A DNA stretch of 64,000 bases from Caloranaerobacter ferrireducens (GTDB lineage: Bacteria; Bacillota; Clostridia; Tissierellales; Thermohalobacteraceae). This document shows positions 1 through 8,160 of this stretch, piece by piece (position 1 is the stretch's first letter; the number at the start of each line of letters is the position of its first letter). Below the pieces are notes generated by a model, which ran no database searches, was not told where the DNA came from, and saw nothing but the letters and a program-made list of their open reading frames with translations. Location of the stretch: positions 1 through 64,000 of the forward strand of contig NZ_MDJR01000002.1 of NCBI RefSeq assembly GCF_001730685.1. Direction: 5' to 3'. The translations under genes were made by a program, and so were the position numbers.

Positions 1-29
1 CGCGGGTTCGAATCCCGTCTTCCGCTCCA
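1..29 (+). tRNA. tRNA-Gly, 3' end only
   Basis: The window opens inside a tRNA: the T arm (GCGGG TTCGAAT CCCGT) is followed by acceptor strand CTTCCGC, discriminator T and encoded CCA. The implied 5' acceptor strand GCGGAAG and the U73 discriminator fit bacterial tRNA-Gly. The anticodon lies outside the window, so the isoacceptor is not seen. Confidence 0.8.
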
Positions 30-30
30 T

Positions 31-62
31 AAAAAAAGTTGGCTAAAAAGCCAACTTTTTTT
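31..62. terminator. Bidirectional terminator, tRNA-Gly / asparaginase
   Basis: A 7-bp stem (GTTGGCT 38-44 / AGCCAAC 49-55) is flanked by A7 on the left and T7 on the right, so it can end transcripts from both strands. The stop codon of the minus-strand asparaginase gene lies inside the stem. Confidence 0.9.
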
Positions 63-1065
63 CATTTCTAATCAAATTAAATTCTACCTTTGTTTCACCG
101 ACTATTTCTTGCTTATGATTCTTGATTCTTAAAACATAGTATTTTTCAAGTTGCTTTAGTTCTTCATTTGTTATAATATCTAACTGTTTTAACGTTTCTA
201 ATACTACTGCTGGCATGAGTTTTGAATTCCCATCTTCGATTTTAAATGTTATTCCTATTCCTTTATTTTTTAATCCAATCGCATAGTAAGCAGAAGCTCC
301 TGATTTAGCAAATAGCCTGTCTCCACAAACTTTCATCAAATCAGTACAAATTCTGTTTGTTCCTCCTACCATTTCAGGATACTGAGTCATTGCATTTATA
401 ATTTTTCTAACAACATTTTCTCTAGCAGAATCAAAAATTTCAGGTTTAGATAATCTGGCAAAGCCATGAGCAAATTTATATAATGGCATAGCATGAACAG
501 GAACACCACATCCATCTATAGCTGTTATTATCTTATCTTCATCATATTCACATATTTCAGCTATAGTTTTCATTATTCTTTTTTGTACAGGATGTTCAGG
601 TTTAAAATATGAATCTAAATCTTCTCCATAGTATTTAGCTGTGATAAGCATACCAGCATGCTTGCCTGAACAATTGCAATGTATATTTTCTGGTTTTAAT
701 CCTTTGCTTTTCAATTCTTCTGCAGCATAATCAGCTAAAGGATAGTGTGAACCACATTGAAGATATTCTTCATTTAAACCTGCTTTTTTTAAAATACTTC
801 TCACAGTATTGACATGAAAACTTTCACCGCTGTGAGATGCACAAAATATAGCTATTTCCTTATCTGTTATTCCATATTCTTTGACTGCACCACTTTCTAA
901 AACAGGTATAGCTTGTATAGGTTTAGCAGACGAACGAGCAAATGTTACTCTTTTAGGGTCACCGTAATAGTAAAGTATTTTTCCTGTATAATCAACTACT
1001 GCAATATGACCTATATGAGTAAGGTCTACTATATTCCCCCTATAAGTTTTTGCTATTATTGACAT
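43..1065 (-). CDS. L-asparaginase, rhizobial type II (ReAII-like) family
   Basis: Predicted to hydrolyse L-asparagine to aspartate and ammonia in the cytoplasm (no signal peptide). The 340-residue protein shows the Ser/Lys motifs of the thermolabile asparaginase family (COG4448): SSAKPIQ near residue 47 and CNCSGKHAGM in the middle, followed by GCGVPVHAMPL. It is unrelated to the classical AnsA/AnsB fold. I place the start at the ATG at 1063-1065, preceded by AAAGGGGGGC. The frame stays open upstream to 1143, but those 26 codons come from a chromosomal repeat (1133-1247) and lack a ribosome site. The gene stands alone and ends inside the terminator it shares with tRNA-Gly. Family assignment is firm; the substrate is known only from the family. 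Confidence 0.88.
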   Translation of the reverse strand: MSIIAKTYRGNIVDLTHIGHIAVVDYTGKILYYYGDPKRVTFARSSAKPIQAIPVLESGAVKEYGITDKEIAIFCASHSGESFHVNTVRSILKKAGLNEEYLQCGSHYPLADYAAEELKSKGLKPENIHCNCSGKHAGMLITAKYYGEDLDSYFKPEHPVQKRIMKTIAEICEYDEDKIITAIDGCGVPVHAMPLYKFAHGFARLSKPEIFDSARENVVRKIINAMTQYPEMVGGTNRICTDLMKVCGDRLFAKSGASAYYAIGLKNKGIGITFKIEDGNSKLMPAVVLETLKQLDIITNEELKQLEKYYVLRIKNHKQEIVGETKVEFNLIRNEKKLAF

Positions 1066-1132
1066 TTGTAGCCCCCCTTTATATATCCAATATACTTTAA
1101 TTGTATCACATTTATTTTGTGTTTTGCTTTTT

Positions 1133-1247
1133 TTATAATCCATAGGAAATTATTATACCTCGTTAATTGTGGATAATTTTGCATATAATTTCCGTAATGG
1201 ATATAGGCAAAATCTTCCTCAATTTATTTGAATCGAAGATTTTGTTC
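1133..1247 (+). repeat. Dispersed two-hairpin repeat, copy R1 (short form)
   Basis: About 115 bp. It starts TTATAATCCATAGGAAATTA and ends GAAGATTTTGTTC. Two adjacent imperfect hairpins are visible: AATCCATAGGAAATTAT with ATAATTTCCGTAATGGAT, then CAAAATCTTC with GAAGATTTTG. Same family as copies at 32207, 34690, 36166, 49502 and 53827. This copy fills the gap between the asparaginase gene and tRNA-Arg; the rest of 1248-1371 is A+T-rich with nothing recognisable. Confidence 0.9.
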
Positions 1248-1371
1248 TAATATATTTGCATAAATATGGTTAATATATTATTGTAATATCACTTGGTTTT
1301 TTGTAAAATATTATTTGTTAATAGATTTAAATATTTACCATTTAACATTTAAAATTTAAAATTGATTTCCT

Positions 1372-1448
1372 GCGCCCTTAGCTCAGTTGGATAGAGTCGC
1401 TGACTTCGAATCAGTTGGTCGGGGGTTCGAGTCCCTCAGGGCGCACCA
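1372..1448 (+). tRNA. tRNA-Arg (anticodon TCG)
   Basis: A complete 77-nt tRNA: acceptor GCGCCCT / AGGGCGC, D arm, anticodon stem GCTGA/TCAGT with loop CTTCGAA (anticodon TCG at 1406-1408), T arm with GGTTCGAGT, and encoded CCA. Its 3' half (from 1401) is the left attachment core of the integrated element, so the gene remains functional after integration. Confidence 0.95.
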
Positions 1449-1451
1449 GAA
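1401..1451 (+). repeat. attL core (51-bp direct repeat in tRNA-Arg)
   Basis: Bases 1401-1451 (from the anticodon stem through CCA plus GAA) are identical to 32073-32123. The match stops abruptly on both sides: C versus G before it, G versus T after it. This is the usual signature of integration into a tRNA 3' half. Confidence 0.95.
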
Positions 1452-1460
1452 GTGGTAGAA

Positions 1461-1558
1461 ACCTGATAAAATCAGGTTTCTTTTGATTTTAATATTTAAA
1501 TCAGTCCATCTGATTTTTTAAGGTAAAATTACTAATCAGATGGACTGATTTTTTTTGA
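1461..1558 (+). terminator. Two tandem hairpins after tRNA-Arg
   Basis: First, AACCTGAT aaa ATCAGGTT followed by TCTTTTG. Then a perfect 17-bp inverted repeat (1499-1515 with 1534-1550) followed by T-rich sequence to 1558. Together they end the tRNA transcript before the integrase and may act in both directions. They are element sequence; the original tRNA-Arg terminator is probably the one now at 32168. Confidence 0.75.
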
Positions 1559-1595
1559 TTTTTAAATGGAAAGATTGCAGAAAGGGGGGTTAGTA

Positions 1596-2543
1596 GTGAG
1601 AATAAAAATGTCCAAAAATGAAGAAAACAGAAAAAAGACTTTGGAAGAGGGATTTAAAGAATTTTATAGATATTGCAGAGTTAAAAATTTGTCAGAGGCA
1701 ACACTAGATTATTATGAAGAGTGTTATAGAGTGTTTACTGAATTTTTTCCTAGTGATAATAGAATTGAAGTTATTTCACAAAAAGTAATATATGATTATA
1801 TAATCTATCTGCAAAATCAGACAAACTGTAATTCGATATCAATAAATACTCGTTTACGAGGTCTACGAGTAATTTTATATTATTTTATGAAATTAGGTTA
1901 TTTAGATGAATTTAAGATTAAATTAATTAAATCAGAAAAAAAGGTTAAAGAAACATATTCTGATAAAGAATTGGAACTTTTGTTAAAAAAGCCAAATATG
2001 AATAGTTGTAGTTTTGCAGAGTATAGAAATTGGGTTATTATAAATTATTTACTAGGTACTGGGAATAGATTGTCAACAGTAGTAAACTTAAAAATTAAAG
2101 ATATAGATTTTGAAAATGGATTAATAAAAATTGAAAAAAGTAAAAATAGAAGGCAACAAGTTATTCCTCTTTCAAAGACTTTAGAAAGAATTCTATTAGA
2201 ATATATTAAAATTAGAAGAGGAGAACCAGATGATTATTTATTTTGTAATATTTATGGACAAAAATTAACTACTAATGCACTTTCAACAGCAATAAGAAAA
2301 TATAATCAAAAAAGAGGTGTTATGAAAACATCTATACATTTGTTTAGGCATACTTTTGCGAAAAAATGGATATTAGCAGGAGGAGATATATTTAGACTAC
2401 AGAAAATTCTTAATCATAAGTCTTTAGATATTGTGAAAGAGTATGTTAATATGTTTACGGATGATTTGCAGGATAAATTTGAAAAATTCAATGCATTAGA
2501 GCAAATCAAGGGGAATAGTCGAAATAAAATTAAAATAAGATAA
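1596..2543 (+). CDS. int: Tyrosine site-specific integrase
   Basis: Likely integrates and excises the element at tRNA-Arg. It is a 315-residue protein with an N-terminal SAM-like core-binding domain (about 15-110) and a C-terminal catalytic domain. Visible catalytic residues are Arg in LLGTGNRLSTVVNLK, HLFRHTFAKKW (His-x-x-Arg), NHKSLDIV and the probable nucleophile Tyr in KEYVNM. I chose the GTG at 1596 because AAAGGGGGG ends 6 nt upstream; an in-frame ATG at 1566 has no ribosome site, and ATG 1608 is the alternative. Position and inward orientation next to attL are typical. No obvious excisionase is adjacent; the next gene (2727) is a candidate only by position. Confidence 0.92.
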   Translation: MRIKMSKNEENRKKTLEEGFKEFYRYCRVKNLSEATLDYYEECYRVFTEFFPSDNRIEVISQKVIYDYIIYLQNQTNCNSISINTRLRGLRVILYYFMKLGYLDEFKIKLIKSEKKVKETYSDKELELLLKKPNMNSCSFAEYRNWVIINYLLGTGNRLSTVVNLKIKDIDFENGLIKIEKSKNRRQQVIPLSKTLERILLEYIKIRRGEPDDYLFCNIYGQKLTTNALSTAIRKYNQKRGVMKTSIHLFRHTFAKKWILAGGDIFRLQKILNHKSLDIVKEYVNMFTDDLQDKFEKFNALEQIKGNSRNKIKIR

Positions 2544-2726
2544 TATAATATAATTTAAATTTATCTGGTATAGCAAAATGCTTACAATAAAAACGATTTT
2601 TGAAATAAATTCATTTTAAATATAAAAATTAGTAATATTATATTTGTGCTAAAATAATGTTTTTTAAGTAATAAAGAAAAAAATAACATTCGAGAGAAAC
2701 TTAAAAAAGTAGGGAGAGGTTTATAC

Positions 2727-3062
2727 ATGTATAGATTGTATTGTCAAAACTTAAAAAATTATTTAGAGATAAATAAAGCAGGAAATTTTAATGAATTTAG
2801 ATTAAGAATTACAAGGCCTTTATTATTTTTAGCAGATGTAGAAAAATACAAGAAACTAAAAAAAGAGGATGTTTTGTATAAAGAAGTAAATAATTTGGTA
2901 TATGAAATAAATAAAAATAAATATATACGTTTTGATACATTTTCTTGGGAACTTTGGGCTTTAGATTTTAGAAGTGAAAAAGATGATTCTTTTCCAAAAG
3001 AAATTGTTGATGAACAGTTAAAATTAATAAATTTACTTTTAGGAATACAATATTGGATATAA
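2727..3062 (+). CDS. Hypothetical protein (111 aa)
   Basis: I do not recognise this protein. It starts at ATG 2727 after AGGGAGAGG, so it is probably expressed. The sequence is rich in Lys, Asn and Leu, with no signal peptide, membrane segment or clear motif; the C-terminal half contains FDTFSWELWALDF. It lies 180 bp after the integrase on the same strand, a position where elements often carry an excisionase or regulator, but no helix-turn-helix is evident. Confidence 0.6.
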   Translation: MYRLYCQNLKNYLEINKAGNFNEFRLRITRPLLFLADVEKYKKLKKEDVLYKEVNNLVYEINKNKYIRFDTFSWELWALDFRSEKDDSFPKEIVDEQLKLINLLLGIQYWI

Positions 3063-3281
3063 AATTTAATTTTAAAAAGGAATTTATTCATCAAAACAAA
3101 GGGACAAAGAGTTGAAATTGGAGATATATGAGTAGTTTAAAGTAAAAGAATATTAAATTGTTGATATTAACGAAGAGATAATTGTATATCATAATAAGAA
3201 TGAGAGATACATGTCTTGAGATATTTATAATAGGAATATGAATATAAGAAGAAAGTATATAAGAGGACAAGGGTGATTGAA

Positions 3282-3623
3282 ATGAAACAAAACTCTGAAA
3301 GAGTTACTGCTGTACCAGACTTTATACAAGAATTATCTAAAGAAATTGGAAAATATAAAAAAGGGAATAAAGAATTTAAATCTTTGGTAAATTTATTCAA
3401 ACAATGAGAAGAATCGGTTGATAAAAAAGATAAAACAACATATGAAATAAAGAAGGCATTAGCAGTAAAATGTTATAAAAATAAAAAATTATCTTTAGGT
3501 CAATGTGCGAAATTAGCAGAAATGAGTGAGTCAGATTTTATTAAATATTTAGGGAAACAGAAGATCTCTATATTTAATTTTGATTCAGAAAAGGAATTGT
3601 TAGAAGATATTAAAAATGCATAG
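3282..3623 (+). pseudogene. UPF0175-family antitoxin-like gene with in-frame stop
   Basis: ATG 3282 opens a 41-codon frame ending at TGA 3405-3407. The same frame then continues without a stop to TAG 3621. The downstream part reads IKKALAVKCYKNKKLSLGQC and on to KYLGKQKISIFNFDSEKELL, the hallmark core of UPF0175 proteins (small antitoxin/transcription-factor-like proteins often paired with PIN toxins). No good start lies between the TGA and this core, so I read it as one gene broken by a nonsense mutation. The N-terminal part does not clearly match the family, so an unrelated short ORF in front of a truncated UPF0175 gene is possible. No toxin gene is adjacent. The 3063-3281 gap holds nothing else clear. 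Confidence 0.65.
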
Positions 3624-3674
3624 TATAATTCGTTTATATTAGGAGAATGAAAAGCAAGTAGAAATCTATTGTAT

Positions 3675-3895
3675 TTCACAGTTGAAAATTATCAAGCAAA
3701 TAAATAACAAACATAGAATCTATTATTAGTAAACAAACATGGAGTCCTTACAGGTATGGTATATATGCCTTGTCAGTAAACTAGTAAACAAAAGGCTTAA
3801 CCATTTTCAATAGGTTACCATACCTGCTTTTCCATGTGAATTCTACTGGAATTAAAATAATGGTACTTTTTCTTGAAATAGGGGAATTTTGAACT
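3675..3895 (+). mobile_element. Decayed IS21-like MITE with internal hairpin, copy S1
   Basis: About 220 bp matching, in inverted orientation, the sequence at 13299-13566. The centre forms nested stems: ACATGGA/TCCATGT, CAGGTATGGTA/TACCATACCTG and GCCTT/AAGGC. It ends TAGGGGAATTTT. The outer terminal motifs seen in S2 are mostly degraded here. No transposase is present. Confidence 0.65.
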
Positions 3896-3904
3896 AATTT
3901 AAAT

Positions 3905-4174
3905 ACTAACACTGAAAAAATATTTAATTTATTAGAAAAAATGTATGTTGAAATACAAGAAATGAAAAAATATGGCTATAAAACAAGACATAGCAAGAGT
4001 TAAACAAAAATAGTGAAATTCGAAAACAAAATGGATAAAACTCATAAAGCCCTTTATGATGGATATAAACAAAGTATTGAAAAAATAACAGAAATAGAAG
4101 AAAAACTAGATAAATTAGCATATAAAGTTGAAAATCAAGAAATAACATTAAAAGTTTTAAAGTCAGTAAAGTAA
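3905..4174 (+). pseudogene. Remnant of a small clostridial coiled-coil protein gene
   Basis: Two frames of one gene are visible. EKIFNLLEKMYVEIQEMK is readable around 3913-3970, then the frame shifts (3970-4020). NKMDKTHKALYDGYKQSIEK and KLDKLAYKVENQEI then read to TAA 4172-4174. This pattern resembles short coiled-coil proteins common in clostridial accessory DNA. The 5' end is lost where the S1 MITE ends, suggesting disruption by that insertion. Non-functional. Confidence 0.6.
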
Positions 4175-4560
4175 GTATAGTACGAAGATATACCTCTCTA
4201 TGAATCTGAAATTACCAATTACAAGTTTAATTGTATTATACAAATTTTTTATCTAAAATCAAGAATTTTTAAAAGGATTTTAAAAGAAATTTAAGTGTTA
4301 AGGAGTAGGTGGTAAGTAATAAGTGACAAATAATAAGTGTTAAGTATTAAGGAATAATTGTTAGGTTTGATTTTTATTTTGTCGCTTTAAAATCAGTTGA
4401 AAGTATTGAAAAAATACAGTAAAACTGTGATTTTACTATATAACATATATTATATTATATATTATATATAGTATTAAGTAATTAAATGTTAAGTAGTTAA
4501 GTGTTAAGGAAGAAATAATTAAAAAATAAATTTAAAAAATATAAAGTTAAAAAACAAAAA

Positions 4561-4596
4561 CAAAGGACCTACACTTATAAAAGTGTAAGCCCTTTG
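4561..4596 (-). terminator. Terminator of the NYN gene
   Basis: Stem-loop CAAAGG..TACACTT ataa AAGTGTA..CCTTTG. On the minus strand it is followed by a T-rich run (TTTTTGTTTTTG), fitting termination of the gene ending at 4777. The wider 4175-4776 gap is otherwise A+T-rich low-complexity sequence with degenerate TTAAGTG-type repeats around 4290-4510. Confidence 0.7.
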
Positions 4597-4612
4597 TTTA
4601 GCATAAAGATTG

Positions 4613-4678
4613 CGAAACTAAATTGACCGAAACTAAATTAAGCGAAACTAAAATTAATCGAAATTAAATTATATCGAA
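4613..4678 (+). repeat. Short tandem repeat, CGAAACTAAATT units
   Basis: Four 15-16 bp units start at 4613, 4628, 4643 and 4659, with a partial fifth at 4675. Each begins CGAAA(C/T)TAAA. They lie in the predicted 3' untranslated part of the NYN transcript, between its stop and terminator. Function unknown. Confidence 0.8.
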
Positions 4679-4776
4679 CCATAAATCTATAGTAATATTA
4701 TATACTCTTAAATTTTGTATGTCAATATTAAATTTATTTGTATTTCTAGTAATATAATATGTAAAACTTTTTAAAA

Positions 4777-5613
4777 TTATACTGCTTTTTCATTCATTTT
4801 AATTACATTTTCGTTATTTTTACTATTTAAAATGTAGCCTTCTATATTTTTATCATTTAAAACTCTTGAAACTTTCTTTATATATTCATTTTCTTCTAAA
4901 TATTGTATAACATTTGATGCTAAGTTATGTGACATAAATAATTTTTCTTGAAGTTCTTGATTTAACCATTTACCACCTAATAACTTATTATTATTTTTGG
5001 GATTATTATACCATTGATTAATTATATTTATAACATCATCTAACCAATATTCTGGTTTTTTCCTTTCTAAAGAGATATTAAAAATTGTTAATATATCTTC
5101 ACTTAAATGAGCATAGTTTGTAATATTTTGATATTGTGATCTATTTTCATCAATATAATATAAATGAACTTTTTTTCCTTTATACATCATTCTACTCATT
5201 ATTGGTATCATATCACTATCAGCAGTTACGAATACATAAGTATCAATATTTTCATTTTTATAATAAGTTTCTATTGCATCTATTGATAATTCGATATCAG
5301 ATGCATTTTTTCGATATTTTTCTTCTCTACCATTTCCATATACATTTCTAATTTGAACTCTTTTTTCTTGTAATGATTTTAATTTTATTCCATTTACTTG
5401 ATCAAAATCAGCATATGCTCTCATAGTTCTTATTCTATCTTTTTCATAAATATCATTTAACATTTTAAATATACAATAGTTTTCGTCATTTAAATTAATT
5501 GCAAAATCTCTTAGCCCATAATAAATATTATCAAAATCAACAAATATTCCTACATTTTGAACATTTTGCTCTTTTACTTTTTCTTTTATTTCAATTATTT
5601 TTTCATTAGTCAT
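4777..5613 (-). CDS. NYN-domain (LabA/DUF88-like) putative RNase
   Basis: Predicted metal-dependent ribonuclease of the PIN-like NYN fold. Conserved acidic motifs are visible in the N-terminal half: GIFVDFDNIYYGL, the Asp/Glu segment NASDIELSIDAIE and FVTADSDMIPIM. The C-terminal 90 residues look like a winged-helix region (LNQELQEKLF, VIQYLEENEYIKKV). Length 278 residues. I start at MTNEKI (5613), because AAGGGGGAATCATTTATA precedes it; the frame is open 10 codons further upstream without a ribosome site. The gene stands alone on the minus strand inside the element. Such proteins occur in mobile elements and defence islands, but the role here is not shown. Confidence 0.85.
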   Translation of the reverse strand: MTNEKIIEIKEKVKEQNVQNVGIFVDFDNIYYGLRDFAINLNDENYCIFKMLNDIYEKDRIRTMRAYADFDQVNGIKLKSLQEKRVQIRNVYGNGREEKYRKNASDIELSIDAIETYYKNENIDTYVFVTADSDMIPIMSRMMYKGKKVHLYYIDENRSQYQNITNYAHLSEDILTIFNISLERKKPEYWLDDVINIINQWYNNPKNNNKLLGGKWLNQELQEKLFMSHNLASNVIQYLEENEYIKKVSRVLNDKNIEGYILNSKNNENVIKMNEKAV

Positions 5614-6183
5614 TATAAATGATTCCCCCTTATACTTTAACATTTTTTATCTATTATACACTTTGTAATAATAAAGATTTTTCAAAGAATATGATTGTAT
5701 TAATAGTAACTATTTTTATATTTACTTCTATAAATTTTAATTTACGATGTTTAATTAAACTTTTACTGTATTCTTTTATTACTTTTTTTAATTTTTTAAT
5801 AACTTATTTTTATATCCATTTTAATATTTAAAATATATAAATACTTATTTACATACATATAGTGTACCATATTGTGGAATTAAGTTCAAAAATACTATAT
5901 ATAAAAATTTTTGTAAAAATAGATATAATTTTTAAAACGTTTTAATTAATTAAAAATGTTATCTCTTAATAAATGTTTTTAATATTTTGTATTGTGTTTT
6001 CATTAAATAATTAAACAATTTACCAATACATATAATCACTTTTACATAAAATCTTACGAGAAATTTTAGTTTTTATTAAAAATATATAACATCTTAATTA
6101 TCTTAATTAAGGAATAAGAAATAAGGAATAAGAACTAAAAAATAAAAAACAAAACTTAAATTTTAAGCCGAATTTCTTAAATC
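5614..6183. other. A+T-rich intergenic stretch, nothing recognised
   Basis: About 570 bp of very A+T-rich DNA between two minus-strand genes. A short AAGGAATAAGAAATAAGGAA low-complexity run lies near 6112-6132. I see no promoter, hairpin or gene remnant that I can support. Confidence 0.5.
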
Positions 6184-6300
6184 TTATTCCAGGTATTTTT
6201 CTGTAATATCGCAAATATCATTTATTAAATCTCGTGCTTTCTGATAAACTTTTAAATTCCTGAAATCTCTGACATTTAGTATTGCAACATCTATACTCAT
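6184..6300 (-). pseudogene. Truncated four-helix-bundle (S23-like) protein gene
   Basis: A 38-codon frame starts at ATG 6300 after AAGGATGATTCT. It contains VRDFRNLKVYQKARDLINDI, the start of the four-helix-bundle/S23 intervening-sequence protein family (usually about 115-125 residues). It stops after ITEKYLE, where the family normally continues for two more helices. I read it as a truncated gene; a functional miniature version cannot be excluded. Confidence 0.6.
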
Positions 6301-6477
6301 AGAATCATCCTTTCTTATATATTTTTTATACATTATATATACAAAAATTTTGATTTCAAAAAATGAAGTAAAAAAATTAATGTATTTGCTAATTATTTTT
6401 GGAATATTCATTCTTGATGTTTAAAAATAAGATATGTTTAAGTAAACACAAAAGATTTAGAGATATAACTAAAAATA

Positions 6478-6511
6478 TAGCAACTACTTTTTTACTAAGT
6501 AGTTGCTATAA
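6478..6511 (-). terminator. Terminator of the 6523 gene
   Basis: An inverted repeat, TAGCAACTACTT / AAGTAGTTGCTA, lies just downstream of the minus-strand gene ending at 6523. On the minus strand the left flank (ATTTTTAG) gives only a short T run. Confidence 0.65.
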
Positions 6512-6522
6512 TATAAAGACAT

Positions 6523-6816
6523 TTAATTTGTATGAAATAGATTCAATATATACATATCTATATTAGTTAAATCTATAACCTCATATTTGTTCTCTTTTAA
6601 CATTTTGTATATTAAACCGTTATTATTTGAAAAATCCTTTAATAAATAACCTTTCTTTTCAAAGAAATCTTCTAAACATATTTCTTTCGAAAATATCTTT
6701 TTAAATAAATACCATTGGATTATGAGTTTTTTAGTTGTTATTTTGTTTGCTGTTGTTGTAATAAAATGAATTTCATTGTTTTTGCCTATAACTACTTCAA
6801 ATTTAAATACTTTCAT
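6523..6816 (-). CDS. Hypothetical protein (97 aa)
   Basis: Not recognised. ATG at 6816 is preceded by AAGGAGGTCTGTT, an excellent ribosome site, and a terminator follows the stop, so it is very likely a real gene. The sequence MKVFKFEVVIGKNNEIHF looks like a beta strand pair, followed by a helical Lys-rich part (LFKKIFSKEICLEDFFEKKG). No membrane segment or Cys cluster. It is read away from the MORN gene leader. Confidence 0.65.
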   Translation of the reverse strand: MKVFKFEVVIGKNNEIHFITTTANKITTKKLIIQWYLFKKIFSKEICLEDFFEKKGYLLKDFSNNNGLIYKMLKENKYEVIDLTNIDMYILNLFHTN

Positions 6817-6903
6817 AACAGACCTCCTTATGTCTATTCGGTTCAGTCATAATATACAAAGATATAAGTGTTTTCAAGTAAAAATAAAATTATAAAAAAA
6901 CTA

Positions 6904-6932
6904 TTGCATTAATTTATATTTTGTTATATACT
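6904..6932 (+). promoter_or_regulatory. Promoter of leader L1 / MORN gene
   Basis: TTGCAT (6904-6909), 17-bp spacer, TATACT (6927-6932). The predicted start near 6939 lies about 25 nt before the long leader hairpin, the same spacing as in leader L2 at 19386-19449. Confidence 0.7.
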
Positions 6933-6938
6933 TTGAAT

Positions 6939-7198
6939 GTAAAATTAAATAAGAAAATTAAAACTGATGTTTTAGAAATTATTAGAATTATAGACCCACT
7001 ATAAGTGTGTCTATTTGTAAATTCTAATATTTCTAAGGCATCAGTTTTTTTGTTGCCTAGAAAATGTACCTTGGCAACTTAATAAGGAAGATCTGCAGCG
7101 ACTGCAGGTGTAAAGAGAAGTGGCATTATTGCAGATCTTAGGTAGTGATTTAATGAATTAGTCATAGTGAAATATAAAAGATAAGGAGGATTTTAATA
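6939..7198 (+). ncRNA. Structured leader RNA L1 (upstream of MORN gene)
   Basis: A long hairpin (CTGATG 6964-6969 with CATCAG 7039-7044, interior TTAGAAAT/ATTTCTAA and ATAGAC/GTCTAT) is followed by T7, like an attenuator. Next comes hairpin GTTGCC..GGCAAC, whose 3' arm reads ACCTTGGCAACT. Then a perfect 10-bp stem AAGATCTGCA/TGCAGATCTT encloses GCAGGTGTAAAGAGAAGTGG. Order and spacing match leader L2 at 19421, including ACCTTG(G/A)CAA(C/T)T and, about 35 nt later, GGTG..AAA..AA..GGC. I do not recognise a known riboswitch; T-box is excluded by the absence of its consensus. Confidence 0.55.
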
Positions 7199-8140
7199 AT
7201 GATAAAATTAGCAAATAAAGTACTAAATATCATAAAAAGAAAGAGAGATAAAATTTTTTCAATTGATAAAGCAATTATGGTTTATCATTGCACAAATTCT
7301 ATAGTTAAAAGATATCTGCTAATAAGGGAATTTAATATCAGCCATTTGGATAGAGAAAACATAAAATATAATTTGGAGCAATATTTTTCAGAAAATGGAT
7401 TTAATAAGTATGTTAAAAATATCGCTTTAAGTTATAATTCAATAAACGAAATACTGATAATAAATATTGATTTTCAAAGTATCTTTTTTAATAATGAGTT
7501 TAAACTAACATATGATATAAAAGATATGAGAACAAATTATGGTAAAAATCAAAATGAATTAGATATTATTATTCTAGAAAAAGACGGCAGGTTAAGATAT
7601 ACTGGAGAATTACAATGCATTATAAGAAATACAGCACAAAAATTAGAATGTATAGAAGGATATCATAATAAATACGAGAGTAATTATTACGATAGTAAAG
7701 TATATTATAGTGGAGAAATGAAGGATGGGCTGCCACATGGAAAAGGTAAACTTTATTGGGAAGATGGTACTCTGTTGTATGAGGGAGAATTTAAAGAAGG
7801 AGAAGTTACAGGGGTTGGCAAATCATATTTTTTAACAGGAGGGGTATCGCAAATAGGCAACTGGAAAAATGGAATATTGGATGGAAAAGTAGTTACTTAC
7901 TATGAAAATGGACAAATTTGTTATGATGGTTATTATAAAGATGGTATGCCTCACGGATATGGGATATCATATTATGAAGATGGAAGTCTTGAATATGACG
8001 GAGAATGGGACGAAGGATATGCTATTGATGGAAAAATATTTCGTTTAGAAGATGGAACTAAAGTTAGATATATTGATGATAAATTATATGTAGTTGATGA
8101 TGAAGGAAAGCCTATTAGACAAGTAAAAGAAGATGAATAA
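7199..8140 (+). CDS. MORN-repeat protein
   Basis: Length 313 residues. The N-terminal about 150 residues are of unknown fold, with a leading basic segment (VLNIIKRKRDKIF). The C-terminal half holds about six MORN-type repeats, for example YYSGEMKDGLPHGKGKLYW, YEGEFKEGEVTGVGKSYF, YYKDGMPHGYGISYYEDG and YDGEWDEG. MORN repeats form beta-hairpin stacks, often at membranes or as protein scaffolds; no enzymatic role can be assigned. It starts at ATG 7199 after AAGGAGGATTTTAATA. It follows a long structured leader with an attenuator-like hairpin, so its expression is probably conditional. No TM segment is evident. Confidence 0.85.
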   Translation: MIKLANKVLNIIKRKRDKIFSIDKAIMVYHCTNSIVKRYLLIREFNISHLDRENIKYNLEQYFSENGFNKYVKNIALSYNSINEILIINIDFQSIFFNNEFKLTYDIKDMRTNYGKNQNELDIIILEKDGRLRYTGELQCIIRNTAQKLECIEGYHNKYESNYYDSKVYYSGEMKDGLPHGKGKLYWEDGTLLYEGEFKEGEVTGVGKSYFLTGGVSQIGNWKNGILDGKVVTYYENGQICYDGYYKDGMPHGYGISYYEDGSLEYDGEWDEGYAIDGKIFRLEDGTKVRYIDDKLYVVDDEGKPIRQVKEDE

Positions 8141-8160
8141 AAATATTGTATGAAGTAAAA

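Noticed and set aside
1066-1143. N-terminal extension of the asparaginase frame (start at 1143)
   Set aside because: These codons lie in repeat R1 and have no ribosome site; ATG 1065 has a strong one and matches the family's usual start.
6939-7198. T-box or known riboswitch
   Set aside because: No T-box consensus (TGGNACCGCG) and no motif of classes I know; kept as an unidentified leader.
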